39,504 nt of DNA from Patescibacteria group bacterium AH-259-L07 (GTDB lineage: Bacteria; Patescibacteriota; Patescibacteriia; UBA2591; UBA6264), in assembly GCA_027718005.1 (NCBI GenBank), contig JALLOP010000001.1, positions 1 to 39,504 on the forward strand, in the 5' to 3' direction. Within the stretch, counting starts at the first letter, position 1; the number at the start of each line of letters is the position of its first letter. A program made the position numbers and the translations under genes. Below, piece after piece: positions 17,119-25,666 of the stretch. Under the pieces are notes generated by a model. It made no database searches. It saw only the letters and a program-made list of their open reading frames with translations, and had not been told where the DNA came from.

Positions 17119-17127
17119 TTATCCACA
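17119..17127 (+). other. Isolated DnaA-box match
   Basis: TTATCCACA, a perfect consensus DnaA box, between the Mur ligase stop and the rpoB promoter. A single box; no cluster. Confidence 0.4.
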
Positions 17128-17153
17128 GGTTTTACACATGCTCAAAAAATTAT

Positions 17154-18484
<1,331 letters not shown>

Positions 18485-18488
<4 letters not shown>

Positions 18489-18694
18489 ATCTCACCTTTT
18501 TCAACATCAACTTCTAAAATATCAGCAATTTGAGCATCAAAAATACAAAAATCTGCGCCAGAGTCTATAAGCGCAGCATATCGCAATTCCTTCCCGTCGG
18601 CATTGATTTTAATAGGAGTAATTGGTTTAAGAAGTGATAATCCGAAATATTCCGATCTCTGCGGAAGAAGTAATTTAAGGTAGGGAAATTTCAT
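18485..18694 (-). pseudogene. Truncated retropepsin-like aspartic protease (copy 1)
   Basis: 69 aa. It matches residues 1-about 55 of the full copy at 21603-22007, including the catalytic-type motif DSGADFCIFDAQIADILEVD. It then stops where the full copy goes on with KGEVAGVTG. The second half, with the flap and the conserved Gly segment, is missing. It overlaps the DUF5678 gene (ATGA) upstream and the Mur ligase start (ATGA) downstream, so it may persist only as a coupling peptide. Retropepsins are dimeric and need the whole fold, so activity is unlikely. Confidence 0.75.
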
Positions 18695-18894
18695 AACAAA
18701 GAAAAACCACCAACATAAGGAATAATTTTTGTTGGCACGCGAAAGAGGATCGGATCTTTATAACCTTTCATTTTAGCTTTTTCTATTACTTCTTTTACTG
18801 TTTTGCCGCTTGCTACAACTGTCTTTTCATCGCTTTTTAAACCAATCCATAAACCTTTATATTTTTTACAAATTTCAGTCCAATCAATTGCCAT
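18691..18894 (-). CDS. DUF5678 small protein (copy 1)
   Basis: 67 aa. MAIDWTEICKKYKGLW, then DEKTVVASGKTVKEVIEKAKMKGY, then a short FRVPTKIIPYVGGFSLL tail, which is the DUF5678 pattern. It is homologous to 22014-22211. A TAAAAT box lies 6 bp before the ATG on the minus strand, so the message may be almost leaderless; the -35 is unclear. It overlaps the next gene by 4 bp. Function unknown; across genomes the family is often paired with a retropepsin-like gene, as here. Confidence 0.8.
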   Translation of the reverse strand: MAIDWTEICKKYKGLWIGLKSDEKTVVASGKTVKEVIEKAKMKGYKDPILFRVPTKIIPYVGGFSLL

Positions 18895-18942
18895 AGTAAC
18901 ATTTTACCATAAAAAAATTTTTTGTAAATACCTACTTGTTTA

Positions 18943-20433
18943 CTACTTTGCTTTTTTAATAACTTTTACTATTCCCTTCTCCGCATCCACTTCCACGAAA
19001 TCACCGTCTTTTAAAACCTTGGTGACTTTAGCCACGCCCACTAAACAAGGGATTCTAAATTCGCGAGAAACAATGGCAGCATGAGAAGCAATACCCCCCT
19101 GTTCGGTGATAATCGCACCAGCTTTCTTCATGGCTATAATCATCTGTGGGTTAGTAGAAAAAGAAACTAAAATATCACCCTTCTCAAGCTTTTCCAGATG
19201 ACCAACACCTATCACTATCTTAACCGTACCAGTAACCTTGCCTACACAAGCGACGTTTCCTTTAAGTTGTTTAACTTGTTCCACTTCTTCTCCTTTTATC
19301 TCTAAGAAGACCCTTATCTTTTTTGCCCCCTCTCCCACGTAAACAGATTCTTGATTATTATCTATATAATAAACGCATAATTTCTTTCTTCTAAAATAAA
19401 GTTCTCTAATTTCATCTTTTTTATATTCATGGGGTAAAATATATTTAAAAAATTTAAGAGGAAGGTGCCATCTTTTGGCTAGTTCTTTTTGGATCAACTC
19501 ACAGGCATAAAATCCATGAAAAAGCACTTCTTTACGATACTGCTTATAATAAGTTTGATCTCTGATAATAAAAAATCTCTTTCTTAATAATTTACTAAAA
19601 CCTAACTCCTTTTCCATTCTATCCTGTTCTTTTTTGATCTTTTCCAGTTCATTCTTTTTTTCTAAATACATTTTTCTCAATCTTTTTATATCATTTTTTA
19701 TAAGCAACTGCTTTAACTCTTTTTGAAAGTAATTAAAATCTAAGGCAGGCCCAACATATCCGAAATTAATCCAACAATATTGTTTCTGATGTTTCTCTAT
19801 CCATTTTCTAGTTTTGGTAGAATTTAATCTCAAATTTTCTTTTAATATTTTCATGGCTATCCTTAATAAATCCAGCCTTTCCTCTGTCAGATATAATGAC
19901 CTAATTGGGCTGGATAATAATCCAAAGATCTGTACTGATGTCTGATCTATTTTTTTATTTTTGAGTTTATTCTTAATCTCTTGTATTAATCCTTTGGCAA
20001 TATAATTATTAGAACCATATTCTGTTAAAGGCGCAAGTTGACCCCATTTATTAAGATTTAACATCTGTTTATTAATTTGCTTAAAATAATCAACAAGCTT
20101 ATCTTCTCTAACCTTAAAAATATCTTTGTCTTCAATCAATTTAGCGATACGGATAACTTCCTTGGCGTATTTATCTGTATACCTATTCATCTTTTTATAA
20201 AACTTATCATTGAAAAATAGATTGTAAATCTTTTTGCCAAATTTATGAAAATCTTCTTGGCTCGCAAAAAATTCTACCCCTTTCTCAGAAAAAATTAACA
20301 TTATAGGATTCAAATTCTTCCTAAAGAAAGGTCTAATCTTTGTCCCCCACGACTTAGCAAATATATAAAAAGGAAACAAATTAGCTTGTCTCTCTTGAGT
20401 AACAAATTCCCACTTTATTTTTTTATGAGACAT
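18943..20433 (-). CDS. Dikinase-type protein: helical substrate domain + phosphohistidine swivel domain
   Basis: A 496-aa protein. The C-terminal 95 residues are the PEP-utilising mobile (swivel) domain: GNVACVGKVTGTV, GDILVSFSTNPQMI, and GGIASHAAIVSRE with the phosphorylatable His, ending VDAEKGIVKVIKK. Residues 1-390 are mostly helical and Lys-rich with no PEP/pyruvate barrel signature; the position matches the substrate-binding domain of rifampin phosphotransferase-like enzymes. With the neighbouring ATP-grasp protein (20551-21495) it would make a two-protein dikinase that transfers a phosphate from ATP through His to an unknown acceptor. The missing barrel argues against PEP synthase. Substrate not recognised. 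Confidence 0.75.
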   Translation of the reverse strand: MSHKKIKWEFVTQERQANLFPFYIFAKSWGTKIRPFFRKNLNPIMLIFSEKGVEFFASQEDFHKFGKKIYNLFFNDKFYKKMNRYTDKYAKEVIRIAKLIEDKDIFKVREDKLVDYFKQINKQMLNLNKWGQLAPLTEYGSNNYIAKGLIQEIKNKLKNKKIDQTSVQIFGLLSSPIRSLYLTEERLDLLRIAMKILKENLRLNSTKTRKWIEKHQKQYCWINFGYVGPALDFNYFQKELKQLLIKNDIKRLRKMYLEKKNELEKIKKEQDRMEKELGFSKLLRKRFFIIRDQTYYKQYRKEVLFHGFYACELIQKELAKRWHLPLKFFKYILPHEYKKDEIRELYFRRKKLCVYYIDNNQESVYVGEGAKKIRVFLEIKGEEVEQVKQLKGNVACVGKVTGTVKIVIGVGHLEKLEKGDILVSFSTNPQMIIAMKKAGAIITEQGGIASHAAIVSREFRIPCLVGVAKVTKVLKDGDFVEVDAEKGIVKVIKKAK

Positions 20434-20471
20434 AATAATGCTTATAAATTAATCGTATTAAAGCGGCTAAA

Positions 20472-20531
20472 CTATTTCTTGATAATTTTAACTACTCCCT
20501 TATTTGCCCACACATCAGAATAAATTCGGTG
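20472..20531 (-). pseudogene. Remnant of a dikinase swivel-domain C-terminus
   Basis: The gap after the ATP-grasp gene encodes, on the minus strand, HRIYSDVWANKGVVKIIKK and a stop. It matches the end of swivel domains, for example VEVDAEKGIVKVIKKAK in the neighbour. It is not in a longer reading frame and has no start. It suggests that the ATP-grasp gene once continued into its own swivel domain, most of which was deleted. Confidence 0.7.
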
Positions 20532-20550
20532 CGGAGTAAATGATATAAAA

Positions 20551-21495
20551 CTACAATGTGGTGATAGGCCTGCTCTGAACAACGTAAAATCTTCCACTGT
20601 CTAAACACCACTCAATGTCCTGCGGAACCTTGTAATGCTCCTCTATTTTCTGACATAACTTGGCCAGTTTCAATATTTGTTGATTGGTAAGTTTTTGTTT
20701 TTCCTGTTTTGATTGAGGAACTTTTGCCCGTTTCACTCCTCTTCTTAAACATTGTGTAATCATCATATTTTGCTCAGATATATTAATATCTAATAAACAC
20801 CAATCTTTCTTATGTATTATATAGGTATCAGGCGTGATTTCTCCTCCCACAATCGCCTCTCCTAAACCATAACCTGCCTCAATAACCATTTGATCTCTGT
20901 CCTCAGTCACCGGATGAACGGTAAAACAAATACCTGATATTTCAGATTGAATCATTGCCTGTACCACCACGGCAACCGATACTGCTTGCTTATGCAAACC
21001 TTTTTCAAACCGATAAAAAATAGCCCGCGGCGTAAACAACGATGACCAGCATTTTTTAACTGATTCAAGTAAATTTTTTTGAGTCACATTAAGATAGGTC
21101 TCTAGTTCCCCCGCCCATGACGCAATAGAAGAATCCTCAGCTGTTGCTGAGGAGCGCACTGCCACATACTTTGCTTTTAATTCTGTAAATCCGTTTAAAA
21201 TTTCTTTGCCTAATTGTTCTGGAAATTCTGCATCGTAAATTAGATCTCTAATTTTTTTTGATGCCTGCTCTACTGATTTAATATCTTTATGGTTTACCTT
21301 ATGCATTGCCGCTTCAATCTCAACCCCTAAATCTGTTTTATCTAAAAATCGATCAAATGCTGGCGCTAGTACCACAAACCCTGGCGGCACCGGAATTTTT
21401 GTTTGTGTCATCTCTCCCAACGAAGCTCCTTTACCGCCCGCAATAGCAACATCATTTTTAGATAATTGTTTAAATGATTTTATAAACTCACTCAT
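20551..21495 (-). CDS. PEP synthase/PPDK-type ATP-binding domain, stand-alone
   Basis: A 314-aa protein that is only the N-terminal ATP-grasp module of PEP synthase and related dikinases: VAIAGGKGASLGEM (about 16-29), PVPPGFVV, VRSSATAEDSSIASWAGE (about 113-130), FRYEKG-like FYRFEKGLHKQAVSVAVVVQ, EISGICFTVHP, VIEAGYGLGEAIVGG, and the closing DIEWCLDSGRFYVVQSRPI. PEP synthase is about 750-800 aa, so both later domains are missing. A 60-bp relic of a swivel domain follows. It probably pairs with 18943-20433. In full enzymes this module transfers phosphate from ATP to the swivel-domain histidine. Confidence 0.88.
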   Translation of the reverse strand: MSEFIKSFKQLSKNDVAIAGGKGASLGEMTQTKIPVPPGFVVLAPAFDRFLDKTDLGVEIEAAMHKVNHKDIKSVEQASKKIRDLIYDAEFPEQLGKEILNGFTELKAKYVAVRSSATAEDSSIASWAGELETYLNVTQKNLLESVKKCWSSLFTPRAIFYRFEKGLHKQAVSVAVVVQAMIQSEISGICFTVHPVTEDRDQMVIEAGYGLGEAIVGGEITPDTYIIHKKDWCLLDINISEQNMMITQCLRRGVKRAKVPQSKQEKQKLTNQQILKLAKLCQKIEEHYKVPQDIEWCLDSGRFYVVQSRPITTL

Positions 21496-21565
21496 ATTTC
21501 TAACTTACTTCTTTTTAATCATTTTCCCATATCTCTCACTTTCATGAGTGACAAAATTTATAAAT

Positions 21566-21587
21566 ATGTCCCTTTCTATAGGGACAT
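21566..21587 (-). terminator. Hairpin after the full retropepsin gene
   Basis: ATGTCCCT (21566-21573) and AGGGACAT (21580-21587), followed on the minus strand by an AT-rich stretch. A weaker CACT/AGTG hairpin lies beside it. It is a likely terminator between the DUF5678/retropepsin pair and the dikinase genes. Confidence 0.5.
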
Positions 21588-21602
21588 TATTGAGATGGTT
21601 TT

Positions 21603-22007
21603 TTATTTATTTTTATTTCGTAGCTTTAAATCTACCTCTTCTTTAAGCAAATCAAATTTTACCACAAAAATATCAAAAAATCCTTTTTGTCCAACAATGC
21701 CATAACCGAATTTACCTATTTTCCTTAAAAATGCGGCCTTAACCTTAAACCGCCAACTGCCGACTTCAATTTCTAAATCATGAAAATAAATAGGCTCATT
21801 AGCGCCAGTAACTCCTGCAACTTCTCCTTTTTTGCCTTTTTCAACATCAATCTCTAAAATATCAGCAATTTCAGCATCAAAAACACAGAAATCCGCTCCT
21901 GAATCAACTAATATTTCATAGGGAACGGATATATTATTGTAAATAACCTTGATAGGAATAACTGGTCTTAAAATGCGAGTACTATATTTTTTATACGGAA
22001 ACTTCAT
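21603..22007 (-). CDS. Retropepsin-like aspartic protease (copy 2, full length)
   Basis: 134 aa. VDSGADFCVFDAEIADIL (about 37-54) holds the D-S-G-A catalytic motif of retropepsin-like (clan AA) proteases. Then come VAGVTGANEPIYFHDLEIEVG (flap region) and IVGQKGFFDIFVVKFD, the hydrophobic-Gly motif near the end of the fold. No signal peptide or membrane segment, so it is cytoplasmic and should act as a dimer. It follows its DUF5678 partner by 6 bp. The pair is duplicated 3.4 kb away in truncated form. Natural substrate unknown. Confidence 0.82.
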   Translation of the reverse strand: MKFPYKKYSTRILRPVIPIKVIYNNISVPYEILVDSGADFCVFDAEIADILEIDVEKGKKGEVAGVTGANEPIYFHDLEIEVGSWRFKVKAAFLRKIGKFGYGIVGQKGFFDIFVVKFDLLKEEVDLKLRNKNK

Positions 22008-22013
22008 AATATC

Positions 22014-22211
22014 TCACAGTCCAAAGCCAACATACGGAATTAAACGTTCCGGCATTTTTGTTAAAATAGGCATTTTATAACCCTTTTTCTGCGCTTTCTC
22101 CCATGCTTCTTTAGCAGTCTTCCCAGAGGATACAACTGTTTTTTCATCATCTTCTAATGCGACCCAGAGGCCTTTATACTTTTTATAAATTTTAGTCCAA
22201 TCAATTGCCAT
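22014..22211 (-). CDS. DUF5678 small protein (copy 2)
   Basis: 65 aa. MAIDWTKIYKKYKGLWVAL, DEKTVVSSGKTAKEAWEKAQKKGY, then MPERLIPYVGFGL; clearly homologous to 18691-18894. It is first in a two-gene unit with the retropepsin gene and has its own promoter at 22244-22272. The mean size and constant pairing would fit a regulator, inhibitor or substrate of the protease; this is inference. Confidence 0.83.
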   Translation of the reverse strand: MAIDWTKIYKKYKGLWVALEDDEKTVVSSGKTAKEAWEKAQKKGYKMPILTKMPERLIPYVGFGL

Positions 22212-22243
22212 AATTTTTATTAATTACCAATATCGTTAATTAT

Positions 22244-22272
22244 ATTTTACGATTTTGTCAAAATATTGTCAA
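22244..22272 (-). promoter_or_regulatory. Sigma-70-type promoter of DUF5678/retropepsin pair
   Basis: Minus-strand TTGACA (22267-22272), 17-bp spacer, TAAAAT (22244-22249). The leader would be about 25-30 nt. A second TTGACA is embedded in the spacer. Confidence 0.7.
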
Positions 22273-22423
22273 GTATATATTTAATGATTTCAATTGCTTA
22301 TAAGCGTATATTAACTGTGTTTAATATATTGTCAGTAATATAATTAAAAACTAGATTATTTCTTATTGGTAATACGCTTCGCAATCCCTCGCCCTTTTTA
22401 CAAACGGTGAGGGACGATTTCTT

Positions 22424-24148
22424 TTACACTACCTCATCTTGATAACACTTCTCACAATAGACAATTTCTTTTCGCTCTGGTGCATACGTAGTTTCGAATT
22501 CATTCGGACAATGATCTTGTTTATGAAAATGTTCTACGGTATTTTTGTAAATACTATTATCTGATTTTTCTCCTGCGCATTGGCATTTTCGATGCCAGAT
22601 CTGCTTTGGCGTACGCTTATTAAACCGTTCTCGGTGACGACATTCAAAATCTTTGCGCGGTAAAGGCAAATGCATTTTTTGATAAAATGAAAATTCAAAA
22701 GGAGTAAGCTTATAATTTCTCTTACAATCCTTACAAACCAATATGTCTTTTAAAACTCCTTTATCTGCTTCCTCAATAGTATCAGGCATTTTATCTAATG
22801 GAATGGTCTCTTTGCCACGCGTTCTCATTTCTTTATCCTGCCACTGGAATCCTTTTTGCAAAGTCTTATCCCGCGAAAGTGGAAAATAATCTTGTGCAAG
22901 CGTCTCGTTATAGCCAAAAAGGGAGAGGGATGGTGGGAAAAATAAACCATAAACGCCTTCTTCTTTCATCGAAGTAATAATTTGATCCTTTGTTTTATTA
23001 TATTCTTCTTTAGAATACTGTTTATTTAAAATAGAATAGCTTCCTTTTTTAAGCCCGATACAACCGAAACAATCAGAGCACGTATGACAATTATCACAAT
23101 ACTCGACATCATTACAGATAAAAATATGAGATGAGTATTTACATCTATTAATCTGAAGCGCACTCATAACCTCTAAACAACGCTCTGGTTTATAATAGAT
23201 ATTGTTGCCATCCCAACAATCAATAGGATCCTCGGCATCAGCAAGATACGCACACTCCTTGGCATTGCTTACATCAAAAATCATATATGCGTCATGGCAG
23301 TTATATAGATAGTCACCAACAGCCCTTACACATTTTGTTTGAAACGCATATTTAACTAACGTCCTTGAAGTAAACTCGCTCAAATGTTTTTTTGTCTCCT
23401 CAATACTTTTATACGAAGCAAGAATTTCTTGTTTCTTTTTCTCATATTCTTCCTTACTATACTGCTTATTTTCAATACAGTATGATCTATGCCGAAGGTT
23501 GGTGCAAAGTATTAAATGGTGTGAATCACGAACATCAAAACAAAAAAGCAAATCAGTGCTTGCCTGACATCGTTCACTAAAAAGGCAGTTATAACATTTT
23601 CGACAATCAACACATTCGTAACAAAGCTCTGAATCATATATCCATGAAGAGTCTACTACTGACCTGCAATTTTGAATAAGCCGACTATAATAACAATCCT
23701 CATTTTGCTCTGCAGCAAAAATAAGATAGCAATTCTTATTATCTGCACTCATATTAGCATACTCAGAATTAACATGCCTCATATTTACCAATGCCATCCG
23801 CGGAACCTTTTCTTGTAATGCCTTAAACTGCTCAAAAAATGACTTATCAGGATTATATGTCATACCATAGTTTTTCGCGTCCCAATTATCACTCCACCAA
23901 CATGTTACACAATACACAGGAAATAATGTGCCTGATGGATACACGGCTATAATAGTTTTATTACACCGATCGCAGGTACGTTGATATAATGTGCGCTCGT
24001 TTCTGTGCGCCAACCGCCATTGCATCCTGCATTGCCAGCATTGTGTTGGTGCAGGTGCACTGACTTTTTCATAAAAATCAAAATCCTCCGGTTCAATCGT
24101 GAACTTTTGTTTACAGTTTTGACAAATTTTTGTTTGTGACTCATTCAT
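22424..24148 (-). CDS. Cysteine-rich multi-zinc-ribbon protein, CPR type
   Basis: About 574 aa with dozens of Cys, mostly as CxxC pairs. The N-terminal ribbon has CQNCKQKF..CWQC, then CDRC..CVTC. A middle Cys-rich stretch (CYECVDCRKCYNC; later CDNCHTCSDCFGC) is followed by a C-terminal ribbon VCKDCKR..CRHRER and a last CEKCYQDE. The segment NKQYSKEEY occurs twice (near residues 215 and 380), each after a Cys/Tyr-rich block, so the centre is an internal duplication. ATG 24148 is chosen because the ribbon begins right after it. The family is recognisable as one recurring in CPR genomes; function unknown, metal binding inferred. Confidence 0.75.
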   Translation of the reverse strand: MNESQTKICQNCKQKFTIEPEDFDFYEKVSAPAPTQCWQCRMQWRLAHRNERTLYQRTCDRCNKTIIAVYPSGTLFPVYCVTCWWSDNWDAKNYGMTYNPDKSFFEQFKALQEKVPRMALVNMRHVNSEYANMSADNKNCYLIFAAEQNEDCYYSRLIQNCRSVVDSSWIYDSELCYECVDCRKCYNCLFSERCQASTDLLFCFDVRDSHHLILCTNLRHRSYCIENKQYSKEEYEKKKQEILASYKSIEETKKHLSEFTSRTLVKYAFQTKCVRAVGDYLYNCHDAYMIFDVSNAKECAYLADAEDPIDCWDGNNIYYKPERCLEVMSALQINRCKYSSHIFICNDVEYCDNCHTCSDCFGCIGLKKGSYSILNKQYSKEEYNKTKDQIITSMKEEGVYGLFFPPSLSLFGYNETLAQDYFPLSRDKTLQKGFQWQDKEMRTRGKETIPLDKMPDTIEEADKGVLKDILVCKDCKRNYKLTPFEFSFYQKMHLPLPRKDFECRHRERFNKRTPKQIWHRKCQCAGEKSDNSIYKNTVEHFHKQDHCPNEFETTYAPERKEIVYCEKCYQDEVV

Positions 24149-24155
24149 AGTTTTT

Positions 24156-24190
24156 AAAGTTTGGATACATATATTACTCCTTACAAACTT
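24156..24190 (-). promoter_or_regulatory. 35-nt hairpin leader motif, copy 1
   Basis: Inverted ends AAGTTTG / CAAACTT, and on the minus strand an internal AAGGAG followed by ATG. It would open a nine-codon frame (MYPNFKNYE) whose stop overlaps the start of the Cys-rich gene. A copy of the same length with 29 of 35 matching bases lies before the citrate-lyase operon (33955-33989). Confidence 0.55.
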
Positions 24191-24218
24191 CAAGGTTCTG
24201 ACGAAGTCAGGTTCTTAT
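24187..24218 (+). repeat. Dispersed repeat (AAGGTTCTG..CAGGTTCTTAT type), copy 2
   Basis: ACTTCAAGGTTCTG, a CTGAC/GTCAG mini-hairpin and CAGGTTCTTAT; compare 51-87. It lies between the tRNA and the Cys-rich gene. Confidence 0.6.
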
Positions 24219-24248
24219 CAGCCCAAGGCTGACCCGCCTAAATTTAAA

Positions 24249-24320
24249 TGTCCCCAGAGGGACTCGAACCCACATTTCAGGCTCCGGAAGCCCGCGCTCT
24301 ATCCATTGAGCTATGGGGAC
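24249..24320 (-). tRNA. tRNA-Arg, anticodon CCG
   Basis: Folds as a cloverleaf: acceptor GTCCCCA/TGGGGAC, D arm GCTC-AATGGATA-GAGC, anticodon stem CGGGC/GCCTG with loop TTCCGGA (anticodon CCG), and T loop TTCGAGT. The CCA end is not encoded. The T stem has one T-T mismatch and the variable loop is 4 nt, both slightly unusual. It reads CGG codons. Confidence 0.93.
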
Positions 24321-24359
24321 AAATATGTGCAAAGCCCGGCTTTGCACATTTGCTGATCG

Positions 24360-24893
24360 CTAATCATTATCTTCGCTAATAAGTGAAGATAAGGGGATAT
24401 CGCGTTTTAAGCGGTCATAATCAGGGAGTTCTTTAATATCCACAATACCGAGCTGGCGGATAAAATCCAAACTCACATTATATATCTGCTTATCTTTATC
24501 AGCCTTAATAATTAATCCTTTAATGAGTAAATTCCGTAAAATAATAGAGCAATTTACCCCGCGGATCTGCTCCAACTCATCTCTTATAATCGGCCCCCGA
24601 TACGCAATAATTGATAACGTTTCTAATGATGCAGGGGTTAATTCTCCGGTAATTTCAGTCTTTAAAAATTTTGAAACTGCCTCGCTATTTTGAGGCGCCG
24701 TTACCATTTGATACTCATTGCTGTTTTGAATAATTTTAATACCCCCTCCCCTGCTATTATATTCATTAATCAATGATTCAAGCGCCTCACCAATTTTTTC
24801 AACAGATTCATTTGCAAGAGCTGCCATTTCTTTTTTTTCTAATGGCCGATGCGCAATAAACAGTAAGCTCTCAATTGTTGATATAAGTGTCAT
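24360..24893 (-). CDS. scpB: Segregation and condensation protein B
   Basis: 177 aa with two winged-helix units typical of ScpB: IESLLFIAHRPLEKKEMAAL at the start and LTPASLETLSIIAYRGPIIRDELEQIRGV in the centre. ScpB dimers bind the ScpA kleisin and the SMC ATPase to organise and segregate the chromosome. It lies 33 bp after scpA, the usual order, and just before tRNA-Arg. Confidence 0.93.
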   Translation of the reverse strand: MTLISTIESLLFIAHRPLEKKEMAALANESVEKIGEALESLINEYNSRGGGIKIIQNSNEYQMVTAPQNSEAVSKFLKTEITGELTPASLETLSIIAYRGPIIRDELEQIRGVNCSIILRNLLIKGLIIKADKDKQIYNVSLDFIRQLGIVDIKELPDYDRLKRDIPLSSLISEDND

Positions 24894-24926
24894 AGAAATT
24901 ACTTAGACATCATTACTTAGACTTAC

Positions 24927-25628
24927 TTAGACGTCGGAGGTCTTAGAGATTATAATTTCGCCAAATAATTTTTTTTGATTTACCTGTACTTTTTTTTGCT
25001 TCATTAATTCTAACACTGCTAAAAACATTACTGCCTGCTCAACGCGCTCCTTGCCTTTAAGCAGGGGATTAAATATAACTTTTTTATGTTTTTTGAGCAA
25101 AATAAGCAATTCATTAACTTTTTCTCGCAAAGAAATCACTTTTCTCTTTATACTTTTTTGTGAAAGCTTAATCTGCTCTAAAATAGTTGATACAACACTT
25201 TTAAAGCTTTTTTCTAAATGGGCAGTGTCCACGTGTACATCAAATGAGATATTGTTAGCTGCAGACATTGATATTTTTTCTTTGACAAATGAATATGATG
25301 GTCCATTTACTAACTGCGAAACTTTTTTTGATACCTGCGCAAATTCACGATACAGTTTTAGCTGATCAAGTAAATCATCAGTTTCTTCTTCATCAAATAT
25401 GGCCTCAGGAATTAAGAGCCGCGATTTAATCAAAATCAGCCTTGCAGCGACTTCTAAAAAATCAGCAAGTTCTTGCGCACTTACATGCTCCAGAGTATGT
25501 AGATATTTGAGAAATTCATCAGCAACCTCGGATAATGAAACTTCAGTAATATCTAATTTTTCTTTCTCAATGAGTTTGAGCAATACATCAAATGGTCCGC
25601 TAAATTGTTTTAATGCAACCTTGTACAT
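24927..25628 (-). CDS. scpA: Segregation and condensation protein A (kleisin)
   Basis: 233 aa. The N-terminus FSGPFDVLLKLIEKEKLDITEVSLSEVADEFLKYL and the LADFLEVAARLILIKSRLLIP helix are the standard ScpA start. The C-terminal winged helix (EQAVMFLAVLELMKQKKVQVNQ) contacts the SMC head. Normal length. It lies after alaS, separated by a seven-base array, and is followed by scpB. Confidence 0.93.
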   Translation of the reverse strand: MYKVALKQFSGPFDVLLKLIEKEKLDITEVSLSEVADEFLKYLHTLEHVSAQELADFLEVAARLILIKSRLLIPEAIFDEEETDDLLDQLKLYREFAQVSKKVSQLVNGPSYSFVKEKISMSAANNISFDVHVDTAHLEKSFKSVVSTILEQIKLSQKSIKRKVISLREKVNELLILLKKHKKVIFNPLLKGKERVEQAVMFLAVLELMKQKKVQVNQKKLFGEIIISKTSDV

Positions 25629-25631
25629 GTT

Positions 25632-25666
25632 GTTTAGAGTTTAGGATATTAGGGTTTAGAGTTTAC
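25632..25666. repeat. Seven-base-periodic array between scpA and alaS
   Basis: TTTAGAG, TTTAGGA, TATTAGG, GTTTAGA, GTTTAC in phase. Same TTTAG/CTAAA family as 6971-7099. It reaches into the last codons of alaS. Confidence 0.75.

Noticed and set aside
18943..21495. One frameshifted PEP synthase gene
   Set aside because: Both frames have their own starts and ends, the order on the minus strand fits, but the PEP/pyruvate barrel is absent and a separate swivel relic lies between them.
22212..22423. Hidden gene in the 212-bp gap before the DUF5678 gene
   Set aside because: Only the promoter, a GCTTATAAGC palindrome and a weak CCCTC/GAGGG hairpin after the Cys-rich gene were seen; no sensible frame.
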